Of a stretch of 41,634 bases of DNA, positions 25,769-34,705 are shown one piece after another (position 1 is the first letter of the stretch; each line of letters opens with the position of its first letter). Position numbers and translations under genes: made by a program. The notes under the pieces were generated by a model. It was not told the DNA's origin. It saw nothing but the letters and a program-made list of their open reading frames with translations, and searched no databases. Origin of the DNA: an uncultured Mycobacterium sp. (lineage in GTDB: Bacteria > Actinomycetota > Actinomycetes > Mycobacteriales > Mycobacteriaceae); assembly GCA_900078375.1 (NCBI GenBank), contig FLQS01000051.1, positions 1-41,634 on the forward strand, read 5' to 3'.

Positions 25769-27834
25769 GATCGGTTGCGCCCCGGTACGGGCTGCGGGGC
25801 TTCCTGGGGCGGCATCGACCGTGTCGGGCGTGCCGACGTCCCGGCCGGATCACCGGCTGCGGGACCGGAGGCGGGCTTAGCCGGCGAAGGCAGTCCTGAC
25901 TGACGAGCGGCCGGAAGTGCCGGTGCTGGTGCGGGTTCAGCGCCCCGTTCGCGGCTCCGGCTGCCGTTGGGTGGCTGTGCGGGGGCCGACGACTGTCGGT
26001 GGCCAGCTCTGATCTTGGAGGCTGCGCCGACCGCGATCGCAGCGGGGATGGCGACTTCGGGGGCCAGGACTGCCGCGCCGGCCTCTGCGGCACCGGCAGC
26101 TCCGGACGCGCTCGTTGCCGCGCCGGCACCGGCCCGTGAGGCCGACGTCGCGGCGGCCGAGCTGCCGGGCTGACCAATGGCGGTGGTGGGGGGCGAGGTT
26201 GGTGCTCCTGGTGTGCGCCCGGCGGACCCGACTCGTGTTCTCCCGGCCGGCGGACGGCCGGGCACGGCGGGCTGGGTGATTGTTGTGCTGGATGTGGAGG
26301 TGTCTTCGGCTCCGGGTGAGCGCGAAAACCGTTGGCGCGCCTTGTCTGCCAGGTCGCGACCCTGGGTCAGTTTGTCTTGTGCGCGTTGGTATCCGCTGTT
26401 GCCGAGGTGGATTGCTTGCCGGACGGTTTGGACGAGGTCCTGGCGGGTGTGGTCGTGCAGGATCTCGCGTTTGAGGTACCAGAACACGCCGGTGGCCACC
26501 ACCGACCACAGCGCGACCAGGACGAGCATGGCGACGGGGCTGGTCATGCCGACCTGGGAGGCTAGGCCTCCGGGGGCGACGGTTTTGAGGATCAGCAGGG
26601 CGGACACGCAGGTGTAGAGCACGTAGACGAACACCAGGAAGGCGTGGCGGAAGAACTGTTCGAGGCGGCGCCGGGCACGGCGGCGCGGGGCACCGTGGAT
26701 CATGGCCGGGCCCACGGCGAAGATGGCCATGACCGCGTTGAGCAGCGCGGCACCGCACACCATGATGTAGCTGTAGGTGACGTAGGTGACGAACACCGCG
26801 AAAACCAGTCCCAGCAAGCAGAATCCGATGCCGAGGGCGAAGACACTGCCGTCGATGCTCTGGGCGTAATGCAGCGCCTGGGGGGCGCCGCAGGAGGACA
26901 TGGCGTGGGCGGGGGCGTCGCGCACCCCGCTCATGATGGCGGTCGACCAGGCGTTGCCGCAGCTGCCGATGGAGTCGACGGTGGTGCCGAAATTCCAGAT
27001 CTGCAGCGGCGCGCGCAGTAAGGCGTCGGCCAGCACGCTGGTGAGGTGACTGAGCTGGCCGGTGGCACCGCCACCGGCGATGGGTCCGTTGTTGGTGGCC
27101 GCCTGGGCGACACTGAATCCCAGGGTGCGGGCTTGGTTGATCAGTCCGTCGTTACCAGTGAGTTCGCCCAAGGGGTCGCGGGTGAGCCACAGGCCGAGCA
27201 TGCCGATGGCGAAGGCGGACAGGATGATGGCTGCTCCGTGGCCGCGGCGCCCGTGCCAGAGGATGTGGAAGGCACCGACGCCGATGCCCAGGGCCAGGCA
27301 GATCGGGAAGACGTGCAGCTCGACGAGCAGCTGCCGCAGCGCCTCCAGGATCGGTTTGAACCAGATGGCCAGCCAGGACATCCAGGTGCTCGACATGGCG
27401 AATTTGAGCAACCACAGCACCGCAGCAATGAGGAAGATGTAGCAGGACGCCTGGGCTTGGACCCAGCTGGCGACGGTTTCGTGGGTGAGACCGGTGGTCA
27501 GCGCGTGAGCGCCCCACTTCACCCAGGAGCCGGGGTCGACCACGCTGACGTCGGGGCCACCTTCGGTGAGCGCTTCCATGGTGTCGACGGTGGACAGGAA
27601 GTACGCGCCGATCGGCACGCCGTAGCTGTCGGTTATACCGGTCCAGTTCAGCGCGGCGGCCATGGTCGCGGCGGTGGCCCGGGGGGCGGTGATCAGCGCC
27701 CACAGTGCCAGGGTGTGAGTCGCCAGGACGAAGATCAGGACGCGCCGCAGCCGAGGGTGCAGGGCAAGCTCATAGCCGAGGCGCTCGGCGGCGATGTCGC
27801 GCAGCGGACGCGCGGACAGGACTGCGGTGGTCAT
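25765..27834 (-). CDS. VirB6/TrbL-like polytopic conjugation protein
   Basis: A 689-aa protein. ATG 27834 overlaps the virB4 stop (TGATG on the minus strand), so it is coupled to virB4. The N-terminal 480 residues contain about eight hydrophobic helices, including pairs around 30-60, 135-215 and 335-480. A long Ala/Gly/Pro/Thr-rich hydrophilic tail (about 500-689) follows. Position after the VirB4 ATPase, topology and the tail fit the VirB6/TrbL role of inner-membrane DNA channel in Gram-positive type IV systems. Sequence identity to VirB6 is not obvious, so the assignment is by architecture and context. Confidence 0.75.
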   Translation of the reverse strand: MTTAVLSARPLRDIAAERLGYELALHPRLRRVLIFVLATHTLALWALITAPRATAATMAAALNWTGITDSYGVPIGAYFLSTVDTMEALTEGGPDVSVVDPGSWVKWGAHALTTGLTHETVASWVQAQASCYIFLIAAVLWLLKFAMSSTWMSWLAIWFKPILEALRQLLVELHVFPICLALGIGVGAFHILWHGRRGHGAAIILSAFAIGMLGLWLTRDPLGELTGNDGLINQARTLGFSVAQAATNNGPIAGGGATGQLSHLTSVLADALLRAPLQIWNFGTTVDSIGSCGNAWSTAIMSGVRDAPAHAMSSCGAPQALHYAQSIDGSVFALGIGFCLLGLVFAVFVTYVTYSYIMVCGAALLNAVMAIFAVGPAMIHGAPRRRARRRLEQFFRHAFLVFVYVLYTCVSALLILKTVAPGGLASQVGMTSPVAMLVLVALWSVVATGVFWYLKREILHDHTRQDLVQTVRQAIHLGNSGYQRAQDKLTQGRDLADKARQRFSRSPGAEDTSTSSTTITQPAVPGRPPAGRTRVGSAGRTPGAPTSPPTTAIGQPGSSAAATSASRAGAGAATSASGAAGAAEAGAAVLAPEVAIPAAIAVGAASKIRAGHRQSSAPAQPPNGSRSRERGAEPAPAPALPAARQSGLPSPAKPASGPAAGDPAGTSARPTRSMPPQEAPQPVPGRNRS

Positions 27835-30719
27835 CAGGCGGCCCCTTGGTCAGGTGTGGTGTCGAAGGCGCGGTGCAGGGCGTCGTCGGGTTCACGTGCC
27901 ACCTGGATCGCACCGAGGCGGCGGAATTCGTCGACGAAGAAGGCGCGCCCTTCGAGGTCTCCGCGCCCCTGCACGCTAGCGCGGCCGGTGCCGTCAAGGT
28001 CGTCGTCGAAGGCGGTGGGATCGCGCATCTGGTTGGTGGCCGCCTTGGCGAGGAAGAAATCATGGAACTCGGGGTACTCGTCGAGCGGCAGCCCGACGCT
28101 GGACCCGACGGCGCGGGCAATGCCTTCCTTTTCGAAAGGCACGATGATCTGCTGAGTGATGAATTCGTCGCCCATCAGCGCCAGGTCCTTGATCGGGTTT
28201 TGGGTGATGATGAGCATCCCGGTGTAGTGCTTGCGAGCACGGCGGCTGATGAGATGAGCGTCGCGGGCTCCGGTCCGCGAGTTGAGCAGCGGGCCTGCTT
28301 CTTCGAGGACCAGAAGCCCAAAGCGCTTGGTGTTGTTGAAGAAACTGACACGTGCGAGGCGCACCAGCATGCCGTAGATGGCGATGGAGGCACGCTGGCG
28401 GTCACTGAGGGCGGCGTACAGGTGCGGGTTGGCCATCTCTTCGGCGTCGGGAAGGTCGAGGCTGCCGGTCTGCCAGATCGTGACGTCGAGTGCGGCGAGG
28501 TCGGGAATGGGCAGGGTGTCGTCGAAGATGGCACGGGTGAATTCATAGGTGGCCCAGGAATCCAGAGCCAGCAGGACGGGGCGCAGGTCCTCAGCCAGTT
28601 GCCCAACTTGCGTTGAGCGGGTGTCAGCTTCCCCAGCGGGGGCTTGGATATCGCGGATGTAGCGCATGAGCGCCGCGGTGCTCGTGATCCCAAGAGCGCG
28701 GCGCGCGGCCGGGGTGAGCAGGGTGCGCAGGCGTCCGACCGCGACGCTGCGCACGTCGAGTCCCAACATGGGGATCATGTAGTCCAGCCAGTAGGACCCG
28801 GCGACCCGTTCGGGGAAGATGCGCAGGGCGTCACAGCCGAAGTCACCGCCGGCCATGTCGATGACCGCTTTGTTAGGGACGTCGGCCAATGCTGTTGCCC
28901 ATTCGCCGTATTCGTCGGGTTCAACGATGAAAGCTTGGGCGCCGCGCTGCAGTTCAGCTTTGACGATGCGCTTGGCCGTGTAGGACTTTCCGTAGCCGGG
29001 TGCCCCGGCGCAGATGAGGCACGGGTTGTGGTTGCGGCGCGCCGTGCCGGGCAGGTCCAGGAGCACGGCGCTGTTGTTGGCGTTGCTCTTGTTGAAGCCC
29101 AGCAGCATGCCGGTGGCGTTGCCCAGCTGGGAGGAGATCAGCGGGACGAAGCGTGACCACTTGCTAGCGGTGGTGGCATGACTGAACTGGTCGGCGCCGC
29201 TCTTATGTTGGGGGACACCGGGGTTGAACACTGACCACAGGCGGGTGTGGACGCCACGGTAGTGGCGGATGACGATTTGGCCGGACTGGGTCATTTCCTC
29301 GCGAAGCCGTTTGATGCTGTGGTCGAGGGTGCGAGCATCGGCGGCGCCGACGTGCACAAAAAACCCCGACGACAGGGGTTGTTCGTCGATGTTGGCCGAC
29401 AGGAGACGGTTGTACTCGGCGATCTTGCGTTCGGTGGCGTGCAGCTCGATGTAGCCGTTGCGGACGTCGCCGCGGTGGTCGTACTGGTCATCGATGTTGC
29501 CGCGGGCCCGGTCGTTGCGCCGGAACTCCAGCTCACGCGGACGGGCGGTGAGATTGATCGCGAAATCGAACACAGCACCGGTGTCCAGATCGTCGACAGC
29601 AGAGAGGAATTCCGAACCGGGGAACACGATCCCGCCTTCCGGTGCGTCGACCACAGGCAGGATCGCCTGGTAGCTGTCCGCGACGGCGAGCCCACCGTCT
29701 GCGGGCGAGACGCGCATGTACTTCTTCCAGGACGGCAGGGCATTGAAGATGCTGGGCCGGCGCGGGCGGTTGTGTTGATCGCCTTCGTCGAACGCCGCGG
29801 CGGGGAGTTGGTCGGCGGCGATGCTCGTGGTGTAGCGCCGCCGCGGCAGAGGTTCTGTGTAGGTGCCTAGCCACGTGTTGTGCTGCCAGAACCACGCGGA
29901 CATGGCCGGGGTCACCGGCATCGGCGCGAACTCCGGGGGAAGCGAGTTGGCGATGTCGAACGCCAGCTCGGCGTAGGCGCGCAAGGAGGAATCGGACTCC
30001 TTGTCCCGGCCGGCGAACCAGTCTTTCAGCTTGGTGGCCGACCCGACCACGTTGTGACCGGCGCGGCCGGCGTCGACGGGCACCATCAGCCAGTACAGCC
30101 GCGTCTTGGGAGCCTGCTCGGCGAGCTGCTCGGCGACCTGGGCGCAGCTGGCCAGCCAGTCGCTGCGATCGCGATAGCCGTGCACCATGGCGCGCAGCAG
30201 CTGGCGTTGGTCCTGGGCGACACCGAGACCGTAAAGCCAACTGTCGGCAGGCAGTTCGCGCCCGAGCAGCATGTGCAAGTCGGCGACACCGGTCTTTCGC
30301 CGGATCGACTGCAGGTGATAGGGCAGCCCAGAGAGCAAGAATCCGGCGTACACCGAGCCGTCGGCGCCGAACCACAGATTGTCGACCAGTTGGGGGCGGG
30401 ACAGGATGGCGGTGTCGGTGCTGGTCTGCACGGTGGGCCGGACCGCTGCCCGCAGAGCCTTGAGGCGAAAGGCGAGGCTGGGCCGGGTGCGGGGGACGAG
30501 GGCGCCGAGTCCGGTGAGAGCGGCGGTGACCAGGGCCCCGGCGATCAGGATGGCCAGCGCGTGCCCGGAGGACAGGTTGAGCACGGCGAGCAGGATGGTG
30601 GTGACCGCTCCCACGACGGCGGGAACGGCCACCCAGATCCGCAGCGGCTTGTCGAACAGGACGTTGGTGTACACGGGGGTGTCGTGGACACCGGTGAACA
30701 GTTGGGCGGTGTCGGTCAT
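27834..30719 (-). CDS. virB4: VirB4-like type IV secretion ATPase
   Basis: A 961-aa protein with two N-terminal transmembrane helices (about residues 28-75), a large N-terminal domain and a C-terminal RecA-like ATPase. Walker A is GAPGYGKS (572-579), preceded by PCLIC. Walker B is LLVLEEAGP, followed by RRARKHYTGMLIITQN, a VirB4/TraC/ConE-type signature. VirB4 powers assembly of the conjugation channel and substrate transfer. ATG 30719 lies 2 nt after the stop of the preceding small membrane gene. A VirB4 of this kind is a hallmark of pRAW-like mycobacterial plasmids. Confidence 0.92.
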   Translation of the reverse strand: MTDTAQLFTGVHDTPVYTNVLFDKPLRIWVAVPAVVGAVTTILLAVLNLSSGHALAILIAGALVTAALTGLGALVPRTRPSLAFRLKALRAAVRPTVQTSTDTAILSRPQLVDNLWFGADGSVYAGFLLSGLPYHLQSIRRKTGVADLHMLLGRELPADSWLYGLGVAQDQRQLLRAMVHGYRDRSDWLASCAQVAEQLAEQAPKTRLYWLMVPVDAGRAGHNVVGSATKLKDWFAGRDKESDSSLRAYAELAFDIANSLPPEFAPMPVTPAMSAWFWQHNTWLGTYTEPLPRRRYTTSIAADQLPAAAFDEGDQHNRPRRPSIFNALPSWKKYMRVSPADGGLAVADSYQAILPVVDAPEGGIVFPGSEFLSAVDDLDTGAVFDFAINLTARPRELEFRRNDRARGNIDDQYDHRGDVRNGYIELHATERKIAEYNRLLSANIDEQPLSSGFFVHVGAADARTLDHSIKRLREEMTQSGQIVIRHYRGVHTRLWSVFNPGVPQHKSGADQFSHATTASKWSRFVPLISSQLGNATGMLLGFNKSNANNSAVLLDLPGTARRNHNPCLICAGAPGYGKSYTAKRIVKAELQRGAQAFIVEPDEYGEWATALADVPNKAVIDMAGGDFGCDALRIFPERVAGSYWLDYMIPMLGLDVRSVAVGRLRTLLTPAARRALGITSTAALMRYIRDIQAPAGEADTRSTQVGQLAEDLRPVLLALDSWATYEFTRAIFDDTLPIPDLAALDVTIWQTGSLDLPDAEEMANPHLYAALSDRQRASIAIYGMLVRLARVSFFNNTKRFGLLVLEEAGPLLNSRTGARDAHLISRRARKHYTGMLIITQNPIKDLALMGDEFITQQIIVPFEKEGIARAVGSSVGLPLDEYPEFHDFFLAKAATNQMRDPTAFDDDLDGTGRASVQGRGDLEGRAFFVDEFRRLGAIQVAREPDDALHRAFDTTPDQGAA

Positions 30720-30721
30720 GG

Positions 30722-31018
30722 TCAGCCGAACTGTCCGGAAGTGACGCCGGTGTGCCGGTCGACGGTCTGCTTGGTGGAGACGTAGATGGCGTAGGCGCTG
30801 CCGATGACGACGGCGCAGATGATGCCGGCGGCAACCCAGCCGATCGCTGAGCCGATGCGACCACCACCGAAGGCGGCCAGGCCCCGCGCGCCGCCGGCGA
30901 TGAGGAACAGGATGGCCAGGATGGCCACGCCCATGGTGTAGAGGCCTTGGCTGCCTTGGACGAGGTCGGCGATCGCCAGGATGCGGGTGTCGGCGGTGGC
31001 CTCGGTGATTGCGGTCAT
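30722..31018 (-). CDS. Small two-TM conjugation-associated membrane protein
   Basis: A 98-aa protein. AAAAGGAA 7 nt before ATG 31018 sets the start. It has two hydrophobic helices (about 28-50 and 58-83) separated by a Gly-rich, basic turn (GGARGLAAFGGGRIG). Size, topology and place just before virB4 resemble VirB2/VirB3-type or TrbC-like subunits of type IV systems, i.e. a pilin-like or ATPase-anchoring membrane protein. It lacks a long signal peptide. The match is by topology only. Confidence 0.75.
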   Translation of the reverse strand: MTAITEATADTRILAIADLVQGSQGLYTMGVAILAILFLIAGGARGLAAFGGGRIGSAIGWVAAGIICAVVIGSAYAIYVSTKQTVDRHTGVTSGQFG

Positions 31019-31042
31019 GATGGATTCCTTTTCTGCGGTGGG

Positions 31043-32026
31043 TTATCGGGCGGGTTGGCCGGGGCTAGGTGCCACGGGAGTCAGTTGTGCGTCCCCGTTG
31101 AGCAGGGGGCCGGGATCGATGCGGGTGATCGTCCAGCTGCCCGAGCGCAGCGTCAGGGTCAGCGGGTATTGCTCGGTCTGCGGCGCGTATCGGTTGGTCA
31201 GCTCGTTGACGGTGGCCAGCACCTGGACGGTGGTGCCGTCGGGGGGCTGCTGCCCGGCGTCGACCATGCAGGTGGCCACAAGTGCGGTCATCAGTGCCCG
31301 CTGACTGGTGTTGACGGCGGTGATGCCCGAGTCGGTGCTGACGTAGCGTTCCAGCCCACCGACCGGGGTGAGGTAGCTGTTGAGGAAGCCGGTCACGGTG
31401 TCGGAGACGGGATTTCCGGTGGGGCGGTTGCGGCCCTTGTCGTCGGGTGCACCGACGGGCAGGGAGGCCGAGTAGTTCAGCGGCAGGGTGGCGCCGCTGC
31501 CGGTGTCGTTGATGGTGGCCAGTAGTCCAGAGGCGCGCAGGCCGTAGCTGCTGATGAGCACGTTGATTTGGCGCAGTGTGGTTTCGGGGGTGGCGCTGGT
31601 GTAGGCGCGTTGGTTGACCCGCACGACGACTTGCCATTGTTCGACGCCGTCGTAGGCGGCGGTCCGCACGATCTTGGCGATGGTCGTGGAGTCGACGACG
31701 ACCGGTGGGGTGGTGGGTAGGGAGCGCAGGTCGTCGGGTGCCCAGCAGGTGTTCAGCGCTGAGCGTTGCGCTTCGGTGACGGTGAGCAGCAGGCGTACGC
31801 AGTTGACCGCGTATCCGCCGATGTAGTCGGTGCGGTTGACCGCCGCGCGGGCCGGGCCGTCGATGTCGATCGGTTCGTCGGTGAGCCAGCCCCAGATGGT
31901 GTTGATTGCGACGATGGTGCATGCGGCAAAAGCGATGACAGCGAGGACGTTTCGGACTGCTGAGCCGCCGCTGTCGAGGCGGCGGCGCCAGGTGTTGGTC
32001 AGCAGCGCGGGTGTGGACGAGGACAT
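31043..32026 (-). CDS. tcpC: TcpC-like conjugation channel protein
   Basis: I start at ATG 32026 (327 aa); the frame is open further upstream only as an antisense-like shadow of the preceding gene. A basic N-terminus (WRRRLD) precedes one transmembrane helix (about 28-45). A large extracytoplasmic region follows, consistent with the two NTF2-like domains of TcpC/VirB8-type proteins: VEQWQVVVRVNQRAYTS, then VQVLATVNELTNRYAPQTE and PLTLTLRSGSWTITRIDP. TcpC links the VirB4/VirD4 machinery to the wall in Gram-positive conjugation. It lies 17 nt after the preceding gene and 24 nt before the next. Confidence 0.8.
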   Translation of the reverse strand: MSSSTPALLTNTWRRRLDSGGSAVRNVLAVIAFAACTIVAINTIWGWLTDEPIDIDGPARAAVNRTDYIGGYAVNCVRLLLTVTEAQRSALNTCWAPDDLRSLPTTPPVVVDSTTIAKIVRTAAYDGVEQWQVVVRVNQRAYTSATPETTLRQINVLISSYGLRASGLLATINDTGSGATLPLNYSASLPVGAPDDKGRNRPTGNPVSDTVTGFLNSYLTPVGGLERYVSTDSGITAVNTSQRALMTALVATCMVDAGQQPPDGTTVQVLATVNELTNRYAPQTEQYPLTLTLRSGSWTITRIDPGPLLNGDAQLTPVAPSPGQPAR

Positions 32027-32043
32027 GGTGTGGTGGGCCTTTC

Positions 32044-33360
32044 TCACAGTGGGGGGTGGCCGTGGATCGTGATCGAGGAGATCGCGACGGTGTTGTCGAC
32101 CGGATCGGAGCCGGTTTCGGGGGTGCCGAAGTTGGGGTCTTGACTCGGCGCGGTGCTGGGCTCGCCGCCGAGTGGGGCGCCGAGGATGCCGGGCAGGATG
32201 CCGCCGCCGTTGGACGGGTCCGCCCCCGGCGTGGGGGTGCCCGCGACGGGGCTGTCGGCCGGGGGGCGCGACGTCTGCAGGATCACCATTTGGATTTGGG
32301 AGGCCAGCACGCCTTGGTCGGGGCCGTTGGACGGCATCGCCTGCGGAACAGGACCGTGGGCGTTCTTGGTGTCCTGGGTGACCACGGTGCGGTCGGCGCC
32401 GTTGATGAGAATCCATTGCACACGGGTGACCACGCGGTGTTGCATCCACTGATCGGCGCCGCTGGCGTCGGTGCCAACCCACCCTGGGGTGAGTTCGATG
32501 GCGGTGACCTTCATCGGCTTCCCGAGATCGAGGGTCATGACCTGGCCGTCGGAGTCGCGCATGCACACCCACGCCCTCGTGGGATCGTCGCTGGCCACGT
32601 TCTGCGCCGAACCGGAGCCGGCCTGCGGGCAGGGTGAGGACGCCTGGAACGGAATCAGCACGTCTTGAGACGGGTCGTTGATCGGTGCCGCCGCCGGTGG
32701 TGGCGGCGGAGCGGGCACGGCGCTGACGGAGGATGCCGGTGCGGCCGAGGGACTCGGCTCGATTGAGCTTGATTGCATGCCGACCATCGCGGCTGCCACG
32801 CCGATCGTGACCACGCCGACGGCGCCGAGGAAGCCGATTACCACCGGCTTGCTGAATCGCGGTGGGGTCGAGGGCGTTTCGTCGTCTCCGTCGCCTGGTT
32901 CCTCGCCGCCGAAGGGGGTTAGGTCGGCGGTCGGGTGCCCATCGGCGTCGATGGGTCCGTAATCACCGCCGTACTCGGGATCGTCGTCGCAGCCGCCGCC
33001 GGGGTAGGCGGCGTCGGGGCCGTAACCGTCACCGTGCGCGTAGTCCATCTCCGGTTCATCGCGGTCGTACTGCTCATCTTCTGGGGTCGCGTGGTCGCCA
33101 CGGTCGCTGGTCGACCACGCAGGCTCACCCGGTTCGCCGAACTCGGCGCGGTCGGGTTCAGAGTCAGCCCAGGGCGCTACCGCGGTACGGGGTGCCGCCG
33201 GCATCTCGGAGTCCGGCTCACGGTCGGCTTCTGGGTGTTCATCGACCTCGAACGGCTCGAAAGCCTCCTCGTCGGCGGGCGCCGGTGCGTATTCGGCTTC
33301 GTCGATGTGGGCCAGGAAGTGCTCGGTGCTGCTGTAGCGGCCCGCGGGGCTGGTCGTCAC
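32044..33360 (-). CDS. Acidic membrane protein with C-terminal discoidin-like domain
   Basis: The frame is open from an ATG at 33576. I prefer GTG 33360 (438 aa), since the GTG overlaps as GTGA the stop of a small ORF with its own strong ribosome-binding site, and the 72 extra residues look non-coding. The N-terminal 190 residues are very acidic (Asp/Glu/Pro/Gly). One transmembrane helix follows (FSKPVVIGFLGAVGVVTIGV), then a Pro-rich linker. An extracytoplasmic domain follows, with NVASDDPTRAWVCM, GQVMTLDLGKPMKVTAIEL and a late LQTSRPP strand. This is the pattern of F5/8-type C (discoidin/NADase-type glycan-binding) domains. It may bind a cell-surface glycan during mating. No enzymatic motif is seen. 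Confidence 0.75.
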   Translation of the reverse strand: MTTSPAGRYSSTEHFLAHIDEAEYAPAPADEEAFEPFEVDEHPEADREPDSEMPAAPRTAVAPWADSEPDRAEFGEPGEPAWSTSDRGDHATPEDEQYDRDEPEMDYAHGDGYGPDAAYPGGGCDDDPEYGGDYGPIDADGHPTADLTPFGGEEPGDGDDETPSTPPRFSKPVVIGFLGAVGVVTIGVAAAMVGMQSSSIEPSPSAAPASSVSAVPAPPPPPAAAPINDPSQDVLIPFQASSPCPQAGSGSAQNVASDDPTRAWVCMRDSDGQVMTLDLGKPMKVTAIELTPGWVGTDASGADQWMQHRVVTRVQWILINGADRTVVTQDTKNAHGPVPQAMPSNGPDQGVLASQIQMVILQTSRPPADSPVAGTPTPGADPSNGGGILPGILGAPLGGEPSTAPSQDPNFGTPETGSDPVDNTVAISSITIHGHPPL

Positions 33361-33512
33361 GACACCACCGCCGCGCAGCCGGGCCGCACCGCGCACAGCG
33401 CAACAGCGCTGCGCGTGTAGCAAACATGACGGTGTGTGGGCCACCAACCGGCGGACATCGGGGTCGTCATCGTGGCGGACGCGGCGGTTCGCCTCGCCGA
33501 ATTGCTGATCAT
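33357..33512 (-). CDS. 51-aa leader ORF coupled to the conjugation operon
   Basis: ATG 33512 has the strongest ribosome-binding site in this part of the window (AAAGGAG, plus-strand 33518-33524, 5-nt spacing). Its 51 codons end in TGA at 33359-33357, which overlaps the GTG start of the next gene. The product is Ala/Thr-rich with a moderately hydrophobic C-terminus and four Cys/Trp-rich spots (AGWWPTHRHVCYTR). It matches no family known to me. The layout suggests a leader peptide whose translation controls entry into the type IV operon, or a small accessory protein. Confidence 0.5.
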   Translation of the reverse strand: MISNSARRTAASATMTTPMSAGWWPTHRHVCYTRSAVALCAVRPGCAAVVS

Positions 33513-33591
33513 GGGGACTCCTTTGCGGTACTGATTCTGAGCGTAAGGGCGTCAAATACTCGTTCTCTAGGTCCATAGCTAAAAGGTTTCG

Positions 33592-34047
33592 GTGATTGTT
33601 AGCGTCAGCGTTGTGAGTGCAATACCGACCGATGGACCCGAGCGCCTGCTGTTTTTTCTCACGCAGCGTTTGGCGCAGCTGCGCTGGTCCCGTGAAGAGC
33701 TGGCCGCCCAGGGTGGCCCGTCACCGTCCACGGTGTACAAGACGCTGGCCGGGGGCCGGCGACCGACCGAGCGCACCTTGGCGCGCCTGGAGTTGGCGCT
33801 GGGTTGGCAGGCCGGGTCGGCGCACCGCGCCTTAGAGGGTGGCGCCCCGTCGATCTCGATAACGCAGGAGGTCGCGACCATCGCCGCGCGGATCGACCGA
33901 GAGTTAGCGCGCGGTGAATCACTGGGTGTCACGCGCACGGCGAAAGAGTTGCGCGAGTTTCTTTTGGGCGTCGCTCAAGGGCTGGAGCGCTTCTATGCTG
34001 GAGCGGAGCACACCGGTGCGGAGGTCTTCGATGTCAGCGCCGGTTGA
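33592..34047 (+). CDS. HTH (XRE-like) regulator of the conjugation region
   Basis: A 151-aa protein from GTG 33592 (AAGG 5 nt upstream); GTG 33613 is an alternative. Residues about 22-75 fit a Cro/XRE-type helix-turn-helix: LTQRLAQLRWSREELAAQ, PSPSTVYKTLAGGRRPTERTL, LARLELALGW. The remainder is helical and may dimerise. It is divergent from the type IV operon with the two start regions about 80 nt apart, so it probably controls that operon and its own. Its stop overlaps the next gene by 17 nt. Confidence 0.75.
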   Translation: MIVSVSVVSAIPTDGPERLLFFLTQRLAQLRWSREELAAQGGPSPSTVYKTLAGGRRPTERTLARLELALGWQAGSAHRALEGGAPSISITQEVATIAARIDRELARGESLGVTRTAKELREFLLGVAQGLERFYAGAEHTGAEVFDVSAG

Positions 34048-34705
34048 TCGTTTTGACGAGGTCCGCCGCAGGTGGATCGCGCTGCATCAGCACACGTTCA
34101 TATTTCAAAAACGGCGGGCTGAACTTCTAGCCCAACAAATTCGCATCCGCGCGGAAATATTGACCGGTGCGCGGGTTGATCCTGCCGACGATAACGTTAT
34201 TCATCCGCTGTGGATGCGGCCTAATAAGACGCCGTATGCGGCGTTGGATTTCGCCATTGCTGTGGTCGCCGCGGTGCTAGCGCCGATCGGCTGGCCCGCC
34301 GGCCGCGCGGTCTATAAGGGCTTCATACAGCTAATCCCACACACCCTGCGGTCCTACCCGATTGCGGCCTTCATGTGGGCGGCGGTGGTTACCGGACTGC
34401 CCCTGGTCTTGTTGTACTACCCGGACACCACGCTCGCTCAGACGGTGCTGCTGCCGTGGGTGCTCGGCCAGTTACCGGCCACCGCGCTTGCGGCAGGTGT
34501 CTACGGGATTCTCGAAGGCTGGCTCGCTGTGGACGGGTCACGCGACTGGTGGCCGATGCGGCCGCCGGCGGCCACCGAAAGCGTCGACTTCGGCCTGCAG
34601 CCCGACGATCTGACCGCACCCGGGATCTTCGGCATTTACCCCACCCCCGATGTCGGCGAACGGACCCCGATCGCGCGGGAACACAACGAGAGGAAGAACC
34701 GATGA
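34031..34705 (+). CDS. Membrane protein, probable anchor of the coupling ATPase
   Basis: ATG 34031 with GGAGG about 8 nt upstream gives 224 aa. After a basic, helical N-terminus (residues 1-70) come about three to four transmembrane helices (about 76-95, 112-132 and 138-165) and a hydrophilic C-terminus. The stop overlaps the next ATG (ATGA). VirD4-type coupling proteins normally carry two N-terminal membrane helices, and the ATPase encoded next has none. The two genes therefore look like a split coupling protein, with this one as membrane anchor. That is inference from order and topology. Confidence 0.7.
   Translation: MSAPVDRFDEVRRRWIALHQHTFIFQKRRAELLAQQIRIRAEILTGARVDPADDNVIHPLWMRPNKTPYAALDFAIAVVAAVLAPIGWPAGRAVYKGFIQLIPHTLRSYPIAAFMWAAVVTGLPLVLLYYPDTTLAQTVLLPWVLGQLPATALAAGVYGILEGWLAVDGSRDWWPMRPPAATESVDFGLQPDDLTAPGIFGIYPTPDVGERTPIAREHNERKNR

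Noticed and set aside
27705..28616. 303-aa plus-strand ORF opposite virB4
   Set aside because: Antisense shadow of the VirB4/VirB6-like genes, which have clear motifs.
33361..33576. 72-residue N-terminal extension of the discoidin-like protein from ATG 33576
   Set aside because: The GTGA overlap with the leader ORF and the composition favour the GTG at 33360.
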